Assembly (NCBI RefSeq): GCF_003123745.1
Contig: NZ_QETB01000005.1
Coordinates: 1-64,000, forward strand
Direction of reading: 5' to 3'
Length of the DNA: 64,000 nucleotides
Source: Ancrocorticia populi
GTDB lineage: Bacteria; Actinomycetota; Actinomycetes; Actinomycetales; Actinomycetaceae
Shown in pieces: positions 26,528-34,004 of this stretch. Positions within the stretch are counted from its first letter, which is position 1. Every line of letters begins with the position of its first letter. The notes below the pieces were generated by a model that saw only the letters and a list, made by a program, of their open reading frames with translations, had not been told where the DNA came from and made no database searches. Both the position numbers and the translations under genes were made by a program.

Positions 26528-26558
26528 GTTTGACCGGTCTAAACTAGGGTTGTACAGT
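26528..26558 (+). promoter_or_regulatory. Promoter with LacI-type operator for the sugar ABC operon
   Basis: GTTTGACCGGTCTAAAC (26528-26544) is a near-perfect palindrome with a central CpG, as is usual for LacI-family operators. Its TTGACC serves as the -35 box, and TACAGT at 26553 is the -10 box at 17-bp spacing. Similar palindromes lie at 33909 and 43078. Repression by the LacI protein encoded in this operon is inferred. Confidence 0.62.
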
Positions 26559-26750
26559 TCTTGTCAAGTCATCCATCCCGTAGGACTTCAGGAATACCAT
26601 TCTGTTCAATCGTTCAAGAGATTGGTTGATCGTACATCTTCGTGCGCAGGCCGGACAGGCTTTTGGGTATTGAAGGCGTTAGTGCAAAGAAGCTGAACGA
26701 GAACCACATGACTAGGGCACATTGCCCGGATCGACAAAGAGGAGATTTCA

Positions 26751-28007
26751 GTGAAGAGATCATTGATTGCCGCAACCGCCTTTGCACTCGCATTGAGTGC
26801 CGGAGCTTGCTCTGGTGGGGGCGATGATTCATCCGATAATGGTGACGGTGGCGAGGGCCGCGGTCCCATCACATACGCACAGGGTAAAGACACGTCCGGT
26901 GCACTTCAGGCCATTATTGACGACTTTAACGCGGACCACCCCGGCGAAGAAGTAACATTCGTTGAACTGCCTGAATCAGCAGACGATCAGCGCACCGCGC
27001 TGGTCCAGGACTTCCAGGCCGGTGCCGGGACATACGACGTTGCTGGGCTGGACGTAGTGTGGACCGCAGAGTTCGCGGCCCGTGACTGGCTGTTGCCGCT
27101 GGATGAGGTTGATACGACGGGCCTGTTCCAGTCAACGGTTGATTCAGGTACGTACGAAGGAACGCTTTTTGCCGCGCCATACAAGACGAACGCTGCGTTG
27201 TTGTTCTACCGTTCTGACCTGCTTGATGAGGCTCCAACTACATGGGATGAGCTCATCGAAGACTGTGACATTGCGGCTGAGAATGACATGAAGTGCTTCG
27301 CCACGCAGATGGCGCAGTATGAGGGCCTGACCGTCACCTTCTCGGAGACGGTTAACTCAGCAGGCGGTGCCATCCTCGATGCAGATGGCAACGTCAACAT
27401 CGATACCCCAGAGGCTCAAGAGGCAGTGACCTTCCTGAGCAACGGAATCCAGGATGGTTACATCCCTGAAGAGAACATGACCTTCATGGAGGAAGAATCG
27501 CGCCGCGCATTCCAGTCCGGTGATTACATGTTCCTGCGTAACTGGCCATACGTGTACAACCTTGCTCAGGATGAAGGCGAAGATTCCAAGGTTCAGGATA
27601 AGTTTGATATCGCTTTGATCCCGGGCTCCGAGGATGTGGGTGCCTCCACTCTTGGCGGTTACAACATCGGCGTTTCCAAGACCACTGATAACCCTGAGAC
27701 CGCACAGGACTTCATCAACTACATGCTGAGCGAAGACGTCCAGAAGCGCATCATCCAGGAGACCGGTGAGCCGCCCGTGCGCGAGTCCCTGTACGAGGAT
27801 GAAGAGCTCCTCGCAGAGATTCCTTACTTCGAGACTCTGGGTGAGGCCATCGGCCACGCCGAAGCACGTCCTCAGGCCGTAGCTTACTCGGAGTTTAGCC
27901 AGGTTCTCTCTGAGAACTTCTACAAGGGCCTGCAGGCCGGCACCGATCCCGCCACTCTGCTTCCTGACCTAGAGGGCAGCCTGCAAAAGGTGATCGATGC
28001 CGAGTAA
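26751..28007 (+). CDS. Sugar ABC transporter substrate-binding lipoprotein
   Basis: This 418-residue extracellular solute-binding protein of family 1 has a lipoprotein signal (SLIAATAFALALSAGACSGGG), with the lipid-modified Cys at about residue 20. A Gly/Asp/Ser-rich linker and a periplasmic-binding fold follow (ITYAQGKDTSGALQAIIDDFN; TLGGYNIGVSKTTDNPETAQDFINYM). It captures an oligosaccharide for the two CUT1 permeases downstream. The start is GTG with AGAGGAG. It opens an operon of binding protein, GH65, two permeases, LacI and HAD. An alpha-linked glucobiose or similar sugar is the expected ligand, from the GH65 neighbour. Confidence 0.93.
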   Translation: MKRSLIAATAFALALSAGACSGGGDDSSDNGDGGEGRGPITYAQGKDTSGALQAIIDDFNADHPGEEVTFVELPESADDQRTALVQDFQAGAGTYDVAGLDVVWTAEFAARDWLLPLDEVDTTGLFQSTVDSGTYEGTLFAAPYKTNAALLFYRSDLLDEAPTTWDELIEDCDIAAENDMKCFATQMAQYEGLTVTFSETVNSAGGAILDADGNVNIDTPEAQEAVTFLSNGIQDGYIPEENMTFMEEESRRAFQSGDYMFLRNWPYVYNLAQDEGEDSKVQDKFDIALIPGSEDVGASTLGGYNIGVSKTTDNPETAQDFINYMLSEDVQKRIIQETGEPPVRESLYEDEELLAEIPYFETLGEAIGHAEARPQAVAYSEFSQVLSENFYKGLQAGTDPATLLPDLEGSLQKVIDAE

Positions 28008-28056
28008 TCGGCAGCGGTAATAATTCAAAAAACAATAGATAGGTGAGTGGTACCCG

Positions 28057-30225
28057 ATGACGTCGCAGATGGTTCTCCGAGACGAAGGTCAGAATCTCGA
28101 AGCACAAAATCAGCAACCGGGTGCCGCTCACCTTCTTGATGAATGGTCCGTTACTCAAACCCAGTGGGATACGGACACAAACCGCGCGTGGGAAGGCCTG
28201 CTGACGCAGGGCAACGGTTACTTTCACGTGCGCGGTAGTTTTGAAGAGGGACTACGCGATGAACCGCAGAACCTCGAATACGAGAGAAAGATGCAATCGG
28301 TGACCGTTGAGGTTGCTACTCATCAAACTTCTAGGCAAGGCGTCTATATCCCTGCCATCACCGGATACCATCCAGAGGTACGCCAAACGGTCATTAACCT
28401 TCCGTGGTTTGCTGATATCACGATCAGTGCGGATGGCGAAGAATTCGACATGGCGCATTCGGACGTCAGGGGCTTTTCGCGGAGACTGGATTGGCGTTCT
28501 GGGGTACTTACTCGCCGCGTAAGGTGGGCAACTGAAGCTGGCTCGGTCATTGACTTAGTGTGGGAACGTTTCGCCAGCCAAGACAACCACCATCTATTTG
28601 TGCAGCGGCTGCGTGCGGACGTTATCAGCGGCAACCCGCAAATCTGCTGGCAGAGCGGCCTTACCGCGGACGTGGTGACGAACGGGCACCGGCATTTCTC
28701 CGGTATCACCACGGATGCCTCGAATGAAACCTTGGCTTGCGAGGTGGTAACGGACCACGGTGACGTGGTGGCGGTAGCTTCGCGCGTAGTTTGCGAAGGC
28801 CCAGAAGGAATTGAGCGTACTAGCAGTGTCACGGACACGGGAGCGCAAATCGAATGCTCCACACCGCTAGCTCAAGGACAATCCGCTGTGCTCAACAAAT
28901 ACACGGCCTTGACGACCAGCCGTGATAACGAGCTGGATCCCGCACTAACCGAGGATCCCGCAGCCCGAGCCTACGGTGTGGCACGCGAAGCCAGCGTTGA
29001 GAAGTGGGGGCAACTGCTCGAAGCCTCAACAAAGCAAGCTGTCTCCGCGTGGGACGCGGCTGACCGCGCTGACCGAGCCGCACTTATCGACGTACCGCAT
29101 CTTCGCTGGGCAACTTATCACTTACTGCGCTGCACGCCGGCTTTTGAAGGTATCACTCAGGTGTGCCCGAAGGGTTTTGCGGGCGAGGCCTACTATGGTC
29201 GCTACTTCTGGGACACGGAGATCTTCCTATCGCCCTTCTATCTTGAGACTAACCCGGCGGCGGCCCGTGGCCTTCTCGAATACCGCTACAACACTTTGGA
29301 TGGCGCCCGTAAGAATGCGCGGGAGTACAACTGTCGCGGCGCCAAGTACCCATGGCAATCAGGCACTGACGGAACTGAGCAGTGCTCGCTCTGGGAGTAT
29401 TCAGACACAGAACTCCACATCAGTGCTGACATCGCCTTCGCACTCGCCCAGTACGTTGATCGCACTGGCGATTCCGAATTCATGTGGCGCTGCGGAGTGG
29501 AGATCTTGGTTGAGACCTCGCGGTACTGGGTGGATAGGGTTGACTGGGGCGAGGACGGACAAGCGCACCTGATCAACATTATGGGCCCCGATGAGTATTC
29601 GCCGATGACTCGCGATAATGCTTACACGAACTGGATGGTTCGGTTCAACCTGAATCAAGCCGTCAGATGGGCCACGGCCATGAAGCGAGACGCACCCGAA
29701 GCATGGGCGGAGCTTATCTCCCGCCTTGATTTCGAAGAAGAAGAGCTTCAGGCATTTTCACACGTGGCAAGCAATCTTCCGGTTCCCTACGATGAGGAAC
29801 GCAAACTAGTCCTGCAATCCTCGGATTTTGAAGACTATGCTGTCATCGACATTGATGGTATGTGGAAGGACCGCACGAAGCCGTTCGGCTTCTATGCACC
29901 GCAAGAAAAGCTCTATCGTTCCCGCTGCCTGAAGCAGGCAGACGTGGTTTCCTTGCTGACTCTGTTCCCAGAAGAGTTTGATGACGAACAAGTCGAGTCA
30001 GCCTATGAGTATTACAAACCGTATACAGTCCATGATTCGTCACTCTCACCCGCTGCGCATGTTCAAGTGGCGCACCGCTTGGGTAAGCACGATGACGTAA
30101 AGGAGTTCGTAGCGAAAATGATTGCCGTTGATTTCGATTTGAGCCGGGGAGGCGCTGCCGATGGTATGCACATTGCCAACTGCGCCTGCATCTGGCAGTT
30201 GGCAGATCTAGGAGTGTCCCAATGA
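28057..30225 (+). CDS. Glycoside hydrolase family 65 phosphorylase
   Basis: This 722-residue cytoplasmic enzyme has the GH65 layout: an N-terminal beta-sandwich (residues 20-270), a linker, an (alpha/alpha)6 barrel and a short C-terminal domain. The catalytic Glu is predicted as Glu513 in GPDEYSPMTRDNAYTN. FAGEAYYGRYFWDTEIFLSPF and YPWQSGTDGTE are further barrel motifs. GH65 members phosphorolyse maltose, trehalose, kojibiose, nigerose and related alpha-glucosides to beta-glucose 1-phosphate. The exact linkage cannot be told here. The following HAD gene fits a beta-phosphoglucomutase. The stop overlaps the next permease start. Confidence 0.92.
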   Translation: MTSQMVLRDEGQNLEAQNQQPGAAHLLDEWSVTQTQWDTDTNRAWEGLLTQGNGYFHVRGSFEEGLRDEPQNLEYERKMQSVTVEVATHQTSRQGVYIPAITGYHPEVRQTVINLPWFADITISADGEEFDMAHSDVRGFSRRLDWRSGVLTRRVRWATEAGSVIDLVWERFASQDNHHLFVQRLRADVISGNPQICWQSGLTADVVTNGHRHFSGITTDASNETLACEVVTDHGDVVAVASRVVCEGPEGIERTSSVTDTGAQIECSTPLAQGQSAVLNKYTALTTSRDNELDPALTEDPAARAYGVAREASVEKWGQLLEASTKQAVSAWDAADRADRAALIDVPHLRWATYHLLRCTPAFEGITQVCPKGFAGEAYYGRYFWDTEIFLSPFYLETNPAAARGLLEYRYNTLDGARKNAREYNCRGAKYPWQSGTDGTEQCSLWEYSDTELHISADIAFALAQYVDRTGDSEFMWRCGVEILVETSRYWVDRVDWGEDGQAHLINIMGPDEYSPMTRDNAYTNWMVRFNLNQAVRWATAMKRDAPEAWAELISRLDFEEEELQAFSHVASNLPVPYDEERKLVLQSSDFEDYAVIDIDGMWKDRTKPFGFYAPQEKLYRSRCLKQADVVSLLTLFPEEFDDEQVESAYEYYKPYTVHDSSLSPAAHVQVAHRLGKHDDVKEFVAKMIAVDFDLSRGGAADGMHIANCACIWQLADLGVSQ

Positions 30226-31142
30226 GTATCCCATTAGTGGGGAAGGTGAAGAAGAATAAATCTGGATTGGCTCGCGCCGAGGCCAGAACTGCATACACGC
30301 TGGTTGCCCCCACCCTGATTGTTCTGCTCGCAGTGATCGGCTACCCAGTTGTTCGGGCCATCATACGATCTCTCTATTCAGACCCCGTGGCTACGGATCC
30401 GGAGTTCATCGGGCTGGAAAACTATCAGAACGTTTTTACCGGTGACCTTTCTGAGTCCTTCTGGCAGGCCACGGGTAACACGCTGTTCTTTAGTGCCACC
30501 ACTGTTATTCTCGAGGTCATCATCGGCCTAATCATGGCCATGGTTATGAACCAGGCGTTTAAAGGCAGAGCGGTTGTGCGTGCGGCCATTTTGGTGCCGT
30601 GGGCCATCCCCACTGCGGTTGTGGCCGTTATGTGGCGCTGGGTTTTCAACGTGGACGGCATTGCCAACCATCTCATTGGCAAGGAGATCCTGTGGACCGG
30701 CGCCGAATGGCCCGCCAAAGCTGCGATCATCATGGCTGATGTGTGGAAGACAGCTCCGTTCATTGCGCTACTTACCCTAGCGGGCCTTCAAGCTATCTCT
30801 TCTGAACTCTATGAGGCTGCCAAGGTGGATGGGGCTGGTCCCATCCGGCGCTTCTTCTCCATCACGCTGCCGCTGGTTCGCCCGGCTCTGGTGGTAGCCG
30901 TGCTGTTCCGCCTGCTAGATGCGCTTCGTATGTATGACTTGCCTCAGATTTTGACGCACGGGTCCAACAACACCAATACGTTATCAATGCTAGTTGTGCG
31001 CCAATCTATCGGTGCATTGAAGGCAGGGCAGGGTTCAGCTCTCTCAACGGTGACGTTCATTATCATCTTCGTGATTGCCTTCCTCTACATTCGCATTCTC
31101 GGTGCGAATGTCATGGCTGGGCACGATGGAAAGGATTCCTGA
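30222..31142 (+). CDS. CUT1 sugar ABC transporter permease, MalF-like
   Basis: This 306-residue inner-membrane permease has six helices and the ABC permease coupling motif EAAKVDGAGPIRRFFSITLPLVRP. Its start overlaps the GH65 stop (ATGA) and its stop overlaps the next permease start (TGATG), so translation is coupled. It pairs with the following MalG-like subunit. No ABC ATPase is encoded in the locus, so a shared MsiK/MsmK-type ATPase elsewhere is expected. Confidence 0.92.
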   Translation: MSIPLVGKVKKNKSGLARAEARTAYTLVAPTLIVLLAVIGYPVVRAIIRSLYSDPVATDPEFIGLENYQNVFTGDLSESFWQATGNTLFFSATTVILEVIIGLIMAMVMNQAFKGRAVVRAAILVPWAIPTAVVAVMWRWVFNVDGIANHLIGKEILWTGAEWPAKAAIIMADVWKTAPFIALLTLAGLQAISSELYEAAKVDGAGPIRRFFSITLPLVRPALVVAVLFRLLDALRMYDLPQILTHGSNNTNTLSMLVVRQSIGALKAGQGSALSTVTFIIIFVIAFLYIRILGANVMAGHDGKDS

Positions 31143-31981
31143 TGTCGAAGACTACTAATCGCGTGGTTGGTACAACAGGTAAGATTATTGGGCTAGTTAT
31201 CCTGCTGGTTTTCTGTCTCGCTCCTTTCTACTGGATGATCGTTACGGCACTCAAGCCACCCACGGCCCTGTTCAACAATGAGCTCTGGCCCTCGTCCATT
31301 TCGATGGATTCAATGTCCGCAGTGTTCAACCAGAAGAACAATTTCGGGCAGGCCCTGATCAACTCCGTTATTGTTGCCGGAACCACCACAGTTTTCGCAA
31401 TGATGGTTGGCATATTCTCCGCCTACGCACTGACGCGTATGAAGTTCCGCGGCCGCACGTTTATCTTGGCGTTAGTTCTGGCCGCATCCATGTTCCCGGG
31501 CGTGGCTATCTTGACGCCGCTTTATGAGTTGTTTGCGGACTGGGGATGGATCAACACCTACCAAGCGATGATTGTCCCGGACATGTCCTTCGCGCTGCCA
31601 CTTGGTATCTGGACGCTGACAACGTTCTTCAGGGAAATGCCGTGGGAATTGGAGCAAGCCGCAGAGATCGACGGCTGCACCCCTGCGCAGGCGTTCAGGA
31701 AAATCATCATTCCACTCGCGGCCCCTGGCGTTTTCACCACGGCGATCATGGTGTTCATTACGTCGTGGAATGAGTACCTCATTGCATCGAACGTGGCGAT
31801 CGGCGCGGATGTCAGCCCCGTTACCGTCGCGATCGCCAAGTTCACCGGGGAGTCTTCGTTCCAGCAGCCTTTCGGAACCCAGATGGCTGCCGGTGTAGTA
31901 GCAACTATTCCTCTCGTCATTGTTGTTCTGATCTTCCAGCGTCGTATTATTACTGGCCTGACATCAGGCAGCCTTAAGTAG
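31142..31981 (+). CDS. CUT1 sugar ABC transporter permease, MalG-like
   Basis: This 279-residue permease has six helices and the coupling motif EQAAEIDGCTPAQAFRKIIIPLAAPG. The sequence FITSWNEYLIASNV is characteristic of MalG-like CUT1 subunits. It works with the upstream permease and the binding lipoprotein. The LacI gene follows after 12 bp. Confidence 0.92.
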   Translation: MSKTTNRVVGTTGKIIGLVILLVFCLAPFYWMIVTALKPPTALFNNELWPSSISMDSMSAVFNQKNNFGQALINSVIVAGTTTVFAMMVGIFSAYALTRMKFRGRTFILALVLAASMFPGVAILTPLYELFADWGWINTYQAMIVPDMSFALPLGIWTLTTFFREMPWELEQAAEIDGCTPAQAFRKIIIPLAAPGVFTTAIMVFITSWNEYLIASNVAIGADVSPVTVAIAKFTGESSFQQPFGTQMAAGVVATIPLVIVVLIFQRRIITGLTSGSLK

Positions 31982-31993
31982 ACGGAGTGAAAG

Positions 31994-33058
31994 ATTAGCG
32001 ATTCTTCGAGCACCAAGAGAGCCCCCGGCCGCGCCACTGTTCGCACAGTGGCGCAGGCCGCCGGGGTCTCGCGGCAAACAGTTTCCAACGTTTTGAACGC
32101 TCCTGAGCGCGTCAGCAAAGATCTGCAAGAGGCCGTTCTCAAAGCGATCAAGGAAACTGGCTACCGGCCCTCAAGTATGGCGCGTTCACTTGCTCTGCAA
32201 CGCACCGGACTAGTTGCTTTTCGGGTTGGCGATGGCATGCGCAATGAAGCTTCGCTTCTGGATCCGTTCATGCGTGAGGTGGCGCGAATTGGGGCTCATT
32301 ACGATTACCGCCTTGTGCTGGATGCCGTTCCTAGTGACGACTCCGCGCAAATCGCAAGCTATCAGGACCTAACTGCCAGCCGCTCCGTGGATGCGGTGAT
32401 CATTGTTGAAACGCATCTAGATGATCTTCGGGCCCGTTGGCTGACTGATAACAACGTTCCCTTCGTGGCATTCGGACGTCCCTGGGGCGAAGAGTCCGCG
32501 AAACACTCGTGGGTGGATGTCGATTCCCGGCTGGGTATCCGGCAGGCCGTTGAATACCTACACGGTAAGGGCCACTATCGGATCGGCTACATTGGCTCCC
32601 CAGTTGATGGGGGCCGCCACGAAGACCGGCGCGGCGGCTGGTGCGAGGCTATGAAGGAGGTTGTTCCGGAATCCGTTTCAGAAGACCTTACGTGTTTGTC
32701 GTTTGAAAGCCGACGACGAGACCTCGGTGCCAATATAGATGCCTTTCTTGAAAGTGCATCGCCAACAGCTGTCGTGTGTCAGGACGATCAATTCGCTCAT
32801 GAGGCAATGCGCTCAGCCACCCGTGTTGGCTTAACACCGGGTGAGAACTTTGCTGTGGTGGGCTTCGACGATTCGATGGTGGCCCGGCGCGCGCAGCCTG
32901 CGATCTCTTCCGTGGCCCAGCCGCTCACACAGGCAGCGACTTTGGTTTGGAAAGCTCTGCTGCCACAAATCCGCGGTGGCCAAGAAAAGCCCCTGCAAAC
33001 GCTCATACCGCCAGAATTAGTGATCCGCGAGTCCTCAGATTTTGAGCTCAAACGCTGA
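31994..33058 (+). CDS. LacI-family regulator with apparent ATT start
   Basis: The regulator is about 354 residues if it begins at 31994. The helix-turn-helix TVRTVAQAAGVSRQTVSNVLN and hinge YRPSSMARSLALQRT are followed by a periplasmic-binding-like sugar domain ending in DDSMVARRAQPAISSVAQP. The helix-turn-helix is complete only if translation starts upstream of the GTG at 32048. The open frame back to TGA (31988) contains no ATG, GTG or TTG, only ATT at 31994 with GGAG 6 bp upstream. It likely represses the operon and the surface genes A and B through TTTGACCGGTCAAA sites. Confidence 0.84.
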   Translation: MSDSSSTKRAPGRATVRTVAQAAGVSRQTVSNVLNAPERVSKDLQEAVLKAIKETGYRPSSMARSLALQRTGLVAFRVGDGMRNEASLLDPFMREVARIGAHYDYRLVLDAVPSDDSAQIASYQDLTASRSVDAVIIVETHLDDLRARWLTDNNVPFVAFGRPWGEESAKHSWVDVDSRLGIRQAVEYLHGKGHYRIGYIGSPVDGGRHEDRRGGWCEAMKEVVPESVSEDLTCLSFESRRRDLGANIDAFLESASPTAVVCQDDQFAHEAMRSATRVGLTPGENFAVVGFDDSMVARRAQPAISSVAQPLTQAATLVWKALLPQIRGGQEKPLQTLIPPELVIRESSDFELKR

Positions 33059-33084
33059 GATCACATAAAACAGAAGGAAACTCC

Positions 33085-33861
33085 TTGACTACAAACCAGA
33101 CCACCACCAAGGGCTCACTCGAAACGGCGCTATCGGACATCCGGTCCTATGACGTGCTGTTGTTCGATTTAGACGGGGTACTCACCCAGACCGACAAGAT
33201 GCATCGGAAAGCTTGGCAGGCCATGTTCGATGAGTACTTCGCCAAGCAGGGCCTCGAGCCGTTTGAAGAAAGTGACTACTTCAATTACTTGGATGGCAAA
33301 CCGCGCGCGCAAGGTGTGCAATCGGTCTTAGAATCGCGAGGCGTGAGCCTTCCTTTCGGAGAGGCCACTGATGCACCGTCGCCGCACACCGTCAATGGGT
33401 TGGCCAATCGGAAGAATGAGTGCTTTCTTGAGGCAATCCAAGAGGGTGTGGAACCCTATGCCGGAAGCGAGGCATTACTGAGGGCCATCAAGGCGGCCGG
33501 CAGAACCCGGATGGGCGTGGTGACTTCCTCGAATAATGGGCCGATCGTGCTTGAGAAGAGCAATCTGGCGCACTATTTTGATTTGGTGCTTGATGGCAAC
33601 GTAGCTCGCGCGCATGCTCTCAAGGGAAAGCCCGCGCCGGATACCTACCTTTACGCATGCGAGCAATTGGGGGAGACTCCCGATAAAGCCGCAATCTTTG
33701 AGGATGCCGTTTCGGGTGTTCAATCGGGTGATGCGGGCCGTTTTGCTCAGGTTGTTGGGGTGAATCGCGGGGTCGGCGCACAAAAGCTGATGGACAACGG
33801 CGCAACCTGCGTTGTTGATGACCTAGGAGAGCTTGCAGAAGCCCTCGACGGAAACTGGTAA
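33085..33861 (+). CDS. HAD-family beta-phosphoglucomutase-like hydrolase
   Basis: This 258-residue HAD-IA enzyme has the nucleophile motif FDLDGVLT (Asp28, Asp30), VVTSSNNG (motif II), the Lys in KGKPAPDTYLYAC and IFEDAVSGVQSG (motif IV). A helical cap follows residue 38. With a GH65 phosphorylase in the same operon, isomerisation of beta-glucose 1-phosphate to glucose 6-phosphate is the most likely reaction. A plain sugar phosphatase is possible. The start is TTG with GAAGGAAAC upstream. Confidence 0.88.
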   Translation: MTTNQTTTKGSLETALSDIRSYDVLLFDLDGVLTQTDKMHRKAWQAMFDEYFAKQGLEPFEESDYFNYLDGKPRAQGVQSVLESRGVSLPFGEATDAPSPHTVNGLANRKNECFLEAIQEGVEPYAGSEALLRAIKAAGRTRMGVVTSSNNGPIVLEKSNLAHYFDLVLDGNVARAHALKGKPAPDTYLYACEQLGETPDKAAIFEDAVSGVQSGDAGRFAQVVGVNRGVGAQKLMDNGATCVVDDLGELAEALDGNW

Positions 33862-33908
33862 TTGCGGCCTGCGGTCGGCTAGGGACGAAGGTTTCCTTTT
33901 CTCTTGTA

Positions 33909-33922
33909 TTTGACCGTTCAAA
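33909..33922 (+). promoter_or_regulatory. LacI-type operator upstream of surface protein A
   Basis: TTTGACCGTTCAAA differs from the perfect palindrome TTTGACCGGTCAAA at one position. It lies about 85 bp before the start of A and includes a TTGACC -35-like element. It matches the sites at 26528 and 43078. Confidence 0.58.
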
Positions 33923-34004
33923 ATACTAAGGTCTGATCAACCCAGATGCTTCTGGGTGTCATGCGAAGCCAAGGCGGTACCCGCCACTGACTCAACGGAG
34001 TGTC

